Source: Candidatus Woesearchaeota archaeon
GTDB taxonomy: Archaea > Nanobdellota > Nanobdellia > Woesearchaeales > GW2011-AR4
Assembly: GCA_016185755.1 (NCBI GenBank)
Contig: JACPMX010000007.1
Coordinates: forward strand, 1-45,226
Direction: 5' to 3'
Length of the DNA: 45,226 nucleotides
Part shown: in pieces, positions 40,920 through 45,226 of the stretch
Layout: each line of letters opens with the position of its first letter
Numbering within the stretch: position 1 is the stretch's first letter
Position numbers and translations under genes: made by a program
Notes under the pieces: model-generated
The model's input: the letters and a program-made list of their open reading frames with translations, nothing else
What the model was told of the DNA's origin: nothing
Database searches by the model: none

Positions 40920-41897
40920 TTATCCTTTTTTAACATCTATATTAATCTTCCTCAAATTCCCTTCAATTCTCTCCAAAACATCCCCGTTCTTTGCATCAAA
41001 TTCTTTGCCGGTTATCATTTCATAAGCTGTTATGTACCTTTTTGCAGCCTCTATCTTGATTTCATCCGGAATTTTCGGGATGGGCCCGTCCCCGATAAAT
41101 CCCCTGTCTGCAAGCCATGTCCTAACATATTCCTTGTCAAGCTTTTGTGGCTCTTTTCCCTCATTGAACAATTTTTGGTACGAATCCCTTATCCAGAACC
41201 TTGAAGAGTCAGGAGTGTGGATTTCATCGATGAGCACAAGCTTCCCATTTAATTCTCCAAACTCATACTTTGTGTCAACAAGAATCAGGTTGTTTTTTGC
41301 AACAAGTTTTGAGCCAAAATCAAAAAGCGCAAGGGCAGCCTTTTCCATCTGCCCGTACACTTTCTCGTCAACGAGTTTTCTTTTTATTACGTCTTCGCTT
41401 GAAATAGACTCATCATGGCCGCCGTGCTCGGCTTTTGTTGACGGTGTTATAATCGGCATGTCGAATTTCTGGTTTTTCTTCATTCCCTCAGGTAAAGTAT
41501 TGCCGCAGAAATCTCTAACTCCCCTTTCATAATTGTACCATGCAGAAGTTGTTGTGACTCCGGTTATGTACCCCCTGACAACCATTTCTACTGGATATGG
41601 CTTGCATTCCTTTGCAAGCATTGCATTGGGATCGGGAATTGAAATGATGTGGTTCTGGACAATATTTTTAGTCTTTTCAAACCAAAATGCCGCTGTCTGG
41701 TTGAGGACCTGGCCCTTGAACGGGATTGAGCACAAAACCCTGTCAAAGGCCGAAATCCTGTCTGTTGTTATTATCAGCCTTTTTCCGTCAAATGAATAAT
41801 TGTCCCTTACTTTTCCCTCGTATTTTTTGCCTATTTTGAAATCAGTCCTGTCCAAAGTGTGCTTTAGCTGGTTTTTTATGATTGTGCCAGAAATCAT
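40920..41897 (-). CDS. purC: SAICAR synthetase
   Basis: ATP-dependent joining of CAIR and aspartate. Marks: KYEGKVRDNYSFDGKRLIITTDRISAFDRVL, PVEMVVRGYITGV, LVDTKYEFGELNGKLVLIDEIHTPDSSRFW. 325 residues is in the range of the long form found in yeast and some archaea. Last gene of purQ-orphan-purS-purE-purC; starts inside the purE stop (ATGA). Confidence 0.95.
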   Translation of the reverse strand: MISGTIIKNQLKHTLDRTDFKIGKKYEGKVRDNYSFDGKRLIITTDRISAFDRVLCSIPFKGQVLNQTAAFWFEKTKNIVQNHIISIPDPNAMLAKECKPYPVEMVVRGYITGVTTTSAWYNYERGVRDFCGNTLPEGMKKNQKFDMPIITPSTKAEHGGHDESISSEDVIKRKLVDEKVYGQMEKAALALFDFGSKLVAKNNLILVDTKYEFGELNGKLVLIDEIHTPDSSRFWIRDSYQKLFNEGKEPQKLDKEYVRTWLADRGFIGDGPIPKIPDEIKIEAAKRYITAYEMITGKEFDAKNGDVLERIEGNLRKINIDVKKG

Positions 41898-42664
41898 CTG
41901 TTTGCCTCTAAAACTTTCCTTCCCATCTCTTCCCTGTAGCGGATTAGCTGCTCTTCGTATTCATTGCCAAAGTTCATTATTTCAACAGCTGCAACTGCAG
42001 CATTAACCCCATTGTTCAGCCCGACCCACAGTCCGTGGCTTGTGTGCTTCAGAAAATTCAATGCAGATTCTGCCTTGTCATCTTTCTGCAAGAGCAGCGG
42101 GCAATAAATGACAAGCTCGTCTTTTTTCTCGACAGGCTCGTCAAAATAGGTGAACTGCAGGTTTATGGAATCTGATCTTGGCTTGCCTGCAAAATTTGGG
42201 ACAATATCAAATTTTTTTAAAGTGTCTGTTGCCTTTTTGACAGCCTCATTATTTTTGTCGCCGATAATTGTAACGCTTTCATATTCCCTCATCATCTTGG
42301 TGCAGTTTTCAGCCGCAGTCTTTCCATTATTAACTCCAACAGCCAAAACAGGAATTCCGGGGGGCATCTGCGCTATCGCGAGCAGGGCATCAAGCCCCTG
42401 ATAGTTTCCCCCGCACGGAACACCTATGACCGGCCTTATGGCTTTTGACGCAACAACTCCCGGCAGATGCGCAGCCAACCCTGCGCCTGCGATCACCACC
42501 GCATAGTCTTTTTGCAAAGTCCTGTCAACATCTTCAGGAGTCTTGTGCGCAGAGCTTACCCTTAATTCAAAGTCAACCTTTAGCTTTTTCAATACCTTTG
42601 CTATTTCATTGTATATTTTCTCATCCGTTTTTGAGCCGAAGATTATAAGCGCTTTCATTTTCAT
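41894..42664 (-). CDS. purE: PurE with a second, degenerate PurE-like half
   Basis: Carboxyaminoimidazole ribotide mutase (or AIR carboxylase). Residues 1-130 are a full PurE: ALIIFGSKTDEKIY, VSSAHKTPED, AGAGLAAHLPGVVAS, GVPCGGNYQGLDALLAIAQMPPGIPVLAVGV. Residues 130-256 repeat the pattern weakly (SVTIIGDKNNEAVKKATDTLKKF, then GLWVGLNNGVNAAVAAVEIM) but lack the SSAHKTPE and GGNYQGLD catalytic loops. So it is a tandem, with only the first copy active. Overlaps purS and purC by 4 bp each. Confidence 0.9.
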   Translation of the reverse strand: MKMKALIIFGSKTDEKIYNEIAKVLKKLKVDFELRVSSAHKTPEDVDRTLQKDYAVVIAGAGLAAHLPGVVASKAIRPVIGVPCGGNYQGLDALLAIAQMPPGIPVLAVGVNNGKTAAENCTKMMREYESVTIIGDKNNEAVKKATDTLKKFDIVPNFAGKPRSDSINLQFTYFDEPVEKKDELVIYCPLLLQKDDKAESALNFLKHTSHGLWVGLNNGVNAAVAAVEIMNFGNEYEEQLIRYREEMGRKVLEANR

Positions 42665-43119
42665 AGGATATCGTATTCCTGGTAGTTTTCATTCACAAGC
42701 AGCTCTTTCGCAGCCTTTTCAGCGATTTTCCGCGCTCCTTTTTCATCCGCGTCTATCGAAAGGCTCCATAAAGTGCCATTTTCAGCCTTTTTTACTTGTT
42801 TAAAGCCAAGCCTTTTCGTTAAGGTCGATAAAATCCCGCTTCCATTGCCGTTTATATTTTTTACTAAAATTTTTATTGTATTGTCTTTTTTGACTGAAAA
42901 ATCATAAAAGTGCTTGTTTGCGTTGACCAAAATGTCCACCTGGCTTATCTGCTTCCTGAATTTTTGCTCGTCGCCTTCAGTCAGGAATTTATAATAATCC
43001 TCCCTTTTCACATTGTTTATTTTATTGAATCCTATTTTTTTAAGAGTCTGCAAAGCAGTTATCGCAGTAGTGTCAGGCACTTTAAGGCTTACAAACATTT
43101 CGACTGTTTTTGCCGGCAT
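42661..43119 (-). CDS. purS: Tandem PurS-like subunit of FGAM synthase
   Basis: PurS bridges PurL and PurQ. Residues 1-45 (EMFVSLKVPDTTAITALQTLKKIGFNKINNVKRED) match PurS, and the second half (KILVKNINGNGSGILSTLTKRLGFKQV, ending ARKIAEKAAKELLVNENYQEYDI) repeats it with the typical PurS C-terminus. Total 152 residues, about twice the usual 80-85. Probably a fused dimer. PurL is not in the window. Confidence 0.8.
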   Translation of the reverse strand: MPAKTVEMFVSLKVPDTTAITALQTLKKIGFNKINNVKREDYYKFLTEGDEQKFRKQISQVDILVNANKHFYDFSVKKDNTIKILVKNINGNGSGILSTLTKRLGFKQVKKAENGTLWSLSIDADEKGARKIAEKAAKELLVNENYQEYDIL

Positions 43120-43125
43120 TTTTGT

Positions 43126-43389
43126 TTAACGTTTTAGTTCTGGCTTAGGATTATTGCACTTCGGGGCAAAAGGGGAATAATCAGGAAGGCTTATTTCTGA
43201 TGCGTTGACGCGGAAAAGGAGCTCCATGCCTTCAATCCTTTGGTATTCCACAACTTCTTCTATTATTTTTCCGCCTTTCATGTACTGATGGCACTCGTAC
43301 TTGGGCTGTAGGGCAACAGCGCTAGGCACAGCAGAAAAGTAAGCTGCAAAAATTCCTGATAAAAGCTGCCTCAAGCTTTGGCTGCTCAT
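43126..43389 (-). CDS. Secreted small orphan protein inside the purine operon
   Basis: An 87-residue protein from ATG 43389 (one base after the purQ stop, TAAAATG). N-terminus SLRQLLSGIFAAYFSAVPSAVA reads as a signal peptide; the rest is polar with two Cys (YECHQYMKGG, APKCNNPKP). No family recognised. Its place between purQ and purS is not explained by any known purine function. Coding nature is supported by tight spacing on both sides. Confidence 0.6.
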   Translation of the reverse strand: MSSQSLRQLLSGIFAAYFSAVPSAVALQPKYECHQYMKGGKIIEEVVEYQRIEGMELLFRVNASEISLPDYSPFAPKCNNPKPELKR

Positions 43390-43390
43390 T

Positions 43391-44206
43391 TTACAATGCC
43401 CCCTCTGCATATTTTTTCATAGACTTGAATAAGCTCATTGCAGGAGCTGCGCTTTCCATTGCCTGCAGATTTCCTGCAGACTTGTTTTTTAGTTCAGTAA
43501 TATCTGGCAATTGCCTTATGAAGGAAGACCTTTCAGGGTGGGGCATTATTGCCATGACATTCCCCTTCTTGCTGCAGATTGCTGCAATATTGTAAACTGC
43601 CCCATTGGGGTTTGTGGGAAATCCTTCTTCTATTTTGCCTTCTTTGGTGGAATACCTAAATATAATTTGCTTATTTTTTATCAATTTATTTATCAAATCT
43701 TTATCCTTTGTTGTGAACCTGCCTTCGCCATGGGCTATTGGCATCGGAATGACTTCATCTTTTTCTGTAAACTTAGTGAAAATACACCTTCCTTTTTCTT
43801 CCGAGCTTTTGACATGAATCCATGTCGTGTAATAGCCATTTATGAACGGATTTATGTTTGGAGCCAATGCCATCTCCACTTTATTTTGCAGCCCGGGTAT
43901 CATGCCGCATTCCACCAATGCCTGCGCGCCATTGCATATCCCCAAGACCGGCTTTCCATTTTGAGCTTCTTTTTTTATGATTTCAAAAATTGGGTCTTTT
44001 GCCATTATCACTCCAGCCCTTATCCTATCCTCGTATCCCCATCCACCTGGAATTATGAAGCCGTCAAACTTCTCAATGCCTTTCCTCTGGTTCCACCTCA
44101 CTACCTTGCCGTCCATTCCTGATGCCAAAACTGCCCTTAAGGTTTCTTCCTCGCAATTGTTGCCCGGGAAATAAATGACCGCAATGTTTGGTTTTTTTGG
44201 TGGCAT
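43391..44206 (-). CDS. purQ: FGAM synthase glutaminase subunit
   Basis: Supplies ammonia from glutamine to PurL. Class I glutamine amidotransferase triad: nucleophile in PVLGICNGAQALVE, and His/Glu in MAIMPHPERS. Also FPGNNCEEETLRA and IPGGWGYEDRIRAG. 271 residues, the archaeal long type. First gene of the purine operon; a palindrome lies just upstream. Confidence 0.94.
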   Translation of the reverse strand: MPPKKPNIAVIYFPGNNCEEETLRAVLASGMDGKVVRWNQRKGIEKFDGFIIPGGWGYEDRIRAGVIMAKDPIFEIIKKEAQNGKPVLGICNGAQALVECGMIPGLQNKVEMALAPNINPFINGYYTTWIHVKSSEEKGRCIFTKFTEKDEVIPMPIAHGEGRFTTKDKDLINKLIKNKQIIFRYSTKEGKIEEGFPTNPNGAVYNIAAICSKKGNVMAIMPHPERSSFIRQLPDITELKNKSAGNLQAMESAAPAMSLFKSMKKYAEGAL

Positions 44207-44217
44207 TTTTAGTTTTT

Positions 44218-44229
44218 GAGTTTAAACTC
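44218..44229 (-). promoter_or_regulatory. Palindrome upstream of purQ
   Basis: GAGTTTAAACTC is a perfect 12-bp palindrome 12 bp before ATG 44206. It overlaps the expected transcription start if AAAATTAA near 44240 is the TATA box. Candidate operator of the purine operon; not seen at purB or purM. Confidence 0.4.
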
Positions 44230-44284
44230 TATTTTCTCTTAATTTTCCAGACACTGTTTGGAATTTCTGACAAATAAAGTTTCC

Positions 44285-45226
44285 TCACTTTTCCTTTAAT
44301 AGTTTATTTAGCTGCTGCTCTAATTGTTTCTTATCCGGGAGGTATAACTTGTATTTTGAAACAAATAAATTATTTGATATGCCTCCAGTGGCATATTCAA
44401 CAATAACTTTATCTTTATCTGTACCCAAAATTATACCTATAGGGTTACTGTCTCCTTCAGCCTGTTCTTCTTTTTTAAAATAATTGAGGTAGGTGTTCAT
44501 CTGACCGACATCTTGCGGCGTAACTTTACCAATCTTTAAATCAATGAGAACAAAGCATTTGAGTATTCTATGATAGAAAACAAGGTCTAAGTAGAGGTGA
44601 GTGTTCCCCAGAGTAATCCTATATTGTCTGCCAACAAAGGAGAATCCTTTTCCTAGTTCTAGCAAAAACATCTGCAAATTTTCTATGATCTTTTGTTCAA
44701 GTTCTTTTTCCGAATATGCGTAACCTTCAGGTATCTTAAGAAATTCAAGTACATAAGGATCCTTAATTACATCCTCGGCTTTTTGAATTTCATAACCTCT
44801 TTTAGACAATTCTATAATTCCTTTCTTGTCTTTACTTAAGGCTACTCTGTGGAATAATGCTGAATTAATCTGCCTTTTTAGCTCTCTGACACTCCACCCT
44901 TCTTTAATACAATGTTTCTCATAGAAGTCTCTTTCTAAATCGTCTTCTATTGTTAATAGCTCAACGTAATGACTCCACGACAATTGGTCAGACAGTGTCT
45001 GACTTTTTGAGTAGTTCAGATACATCAGCCTCATATAGATTATATTACTTCTGCTGAACCCTTTTCCAAATCTTGTTCTTAAATCTTTGGCAATTCTCTC
45101 AAATAAGCCGCTTCCATATTCTGCTTTAATGCCAGATGTTTGTTCATATTCAGCAATTTGCTTACCAATCTCCCAATAAGTTCTGACAAGAATTGTGTTT
45201 ATAGCAGAATATGCGCGTTTCCTGCC
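44285..45226 (-). CDS. DUF1016/YhcG-type nuclease (5' end beyond window)
   Basis: The frame is open to the window edge (314 codons seen, start missing). N-terminal DUF1016 region: AINTILVRTYWEIGKQIAEYEQTSGIKAEYGSGL, then FGKGFSRSNIIYMRLMYLNY. C-terminal PD-(D/E)XK nuclease: GRQYRITLGNTHLYLDLVFYHRILKCFVLIDLKIGK with D and D-x-K metal residues, followed by QMNTYLNYF. Such proteins occur in restriction-type and mobile loci in bacteria and some archaea. Separate transcription unit upstream of purQ. Confidence 0.88.
   Translation of the reverse strand, partial: GRKRAYSAINTILVRTYWEIGKQIAEYEQTSGIKAEYGSGLFERIAKDLRTRFGKGFSRSNIIYMRLMYLNYSKSQTLSDQLSWSHYVELLTIEDDLERDFYEKHCIKEGWSVRELKRQINSALFHRVALSKDKKGIIELSKRGYEIQKAEDVIKDPYVLEFLKIPEGYAYSEKELEQKIIENLQMFLLELGKGFSFVGRQYRITLGNTHLYLDLVFYHRILKCFVLIDLKIGKVTPQDVGQMNTYLNYFKKEEQAEGDSNPIGIILGTDKDKVIVEYATGGISNNLFVSKYKLYLPDKKQLEQQLNKLLKEK

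Overview
The window is archaeal chromosomal DNA of modest GC content. The evidence is ribosomal protein eS1 (S3Ae), a KEOPS Bud32 kinase, type II methionine aminopeptidase, cupin-type phosphoglucose isomerase, PurS-dependent purine synthesis, an intron-bearing tRNA, and TATA-box promoters, many about 25 nt upstream of the start codon (leaderless mRNAs). Small polypeptides, many orphan genes and a mosaic with bacterial-type genes (GyrB, FabI, a VirB4/VirB6/PrgI system) suggest a DPANN-like lineage such as Woesearchaeota. That assignment is inference; no rRNA is present to settle it.

Layout. 1-9166 (all minus strand) looks like a conjugation or secretion module: a winged-helix protein, an unrecognised protein, a small ATP-dependent ligase, an Hjc-like resolvase, a UPF0175/PIN toxin-antitoxin pair, then small proteins, a VirB2-like pilin, a surface protein, a VirB6-like membrane protein, PrgI and VirB4 (cut by the window edge). 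A set of 20-bp phased repeats sits just upstream of the promoter of the secretion operon. 9407-12727 (plus) carries two orphan genes, glyA and map. 12717-17462 (minus) carries an orphan gene, hisS, a HisG-like protein, a LOG-like phosphoribohydrolase, tRNA-His and bud32. 17537-18365 is a tRNA-Gln gene with two apparent introns whose 5' end overlaps the stop codon of a LAGLIDADG homing endonuclease. 18611-23312 carries eS1, gyrB, a three-gene operon of tiny proteins and a divergent AbrB-PhoU regulator.

23322-28039 (minus) has an orphan, purM, an orphan, fabI and two adjacent genes that together resemble a two-domain Ofd1/Tpa1 2-oxoglutarate oxygenase. Divergent from these, 28117-31681 is a tight operon of a GCS2-type ligase, an amidohydrolase, an ATP-grasp ligase and a helical protein, a plausible uncharacterised amide-bond pathway. 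It is followed by a cation/proton antiporter, a membrane protein, a tiny secreted protein, a soluble histidine-kinase-like ATPase and an AbrB-nucleotidyltransferase pair. 36069-45226 holds purB fused to a winged helix, an inositol monophosphatase-family gene, a PfkB kinase, a cupin phosphoglucose isomerase, the operon purQ-(secreted orphan)-purS-purE-purC, and a truncated DUF1016 nuclease.

Purine synthesis is spread over three loci (purM, purB, purQSEC). PurS and PurE each appear to be tandem-domain versions. Two dispersed copies of a GC-rich intergenic element, one with perfect 10-bp terminal inverted repeats, lie at 19287 and 37767. Two candidate single-base frameshifts, at the starts of the pilin and of the gene at 7622, may be sequence errors or real lesions.
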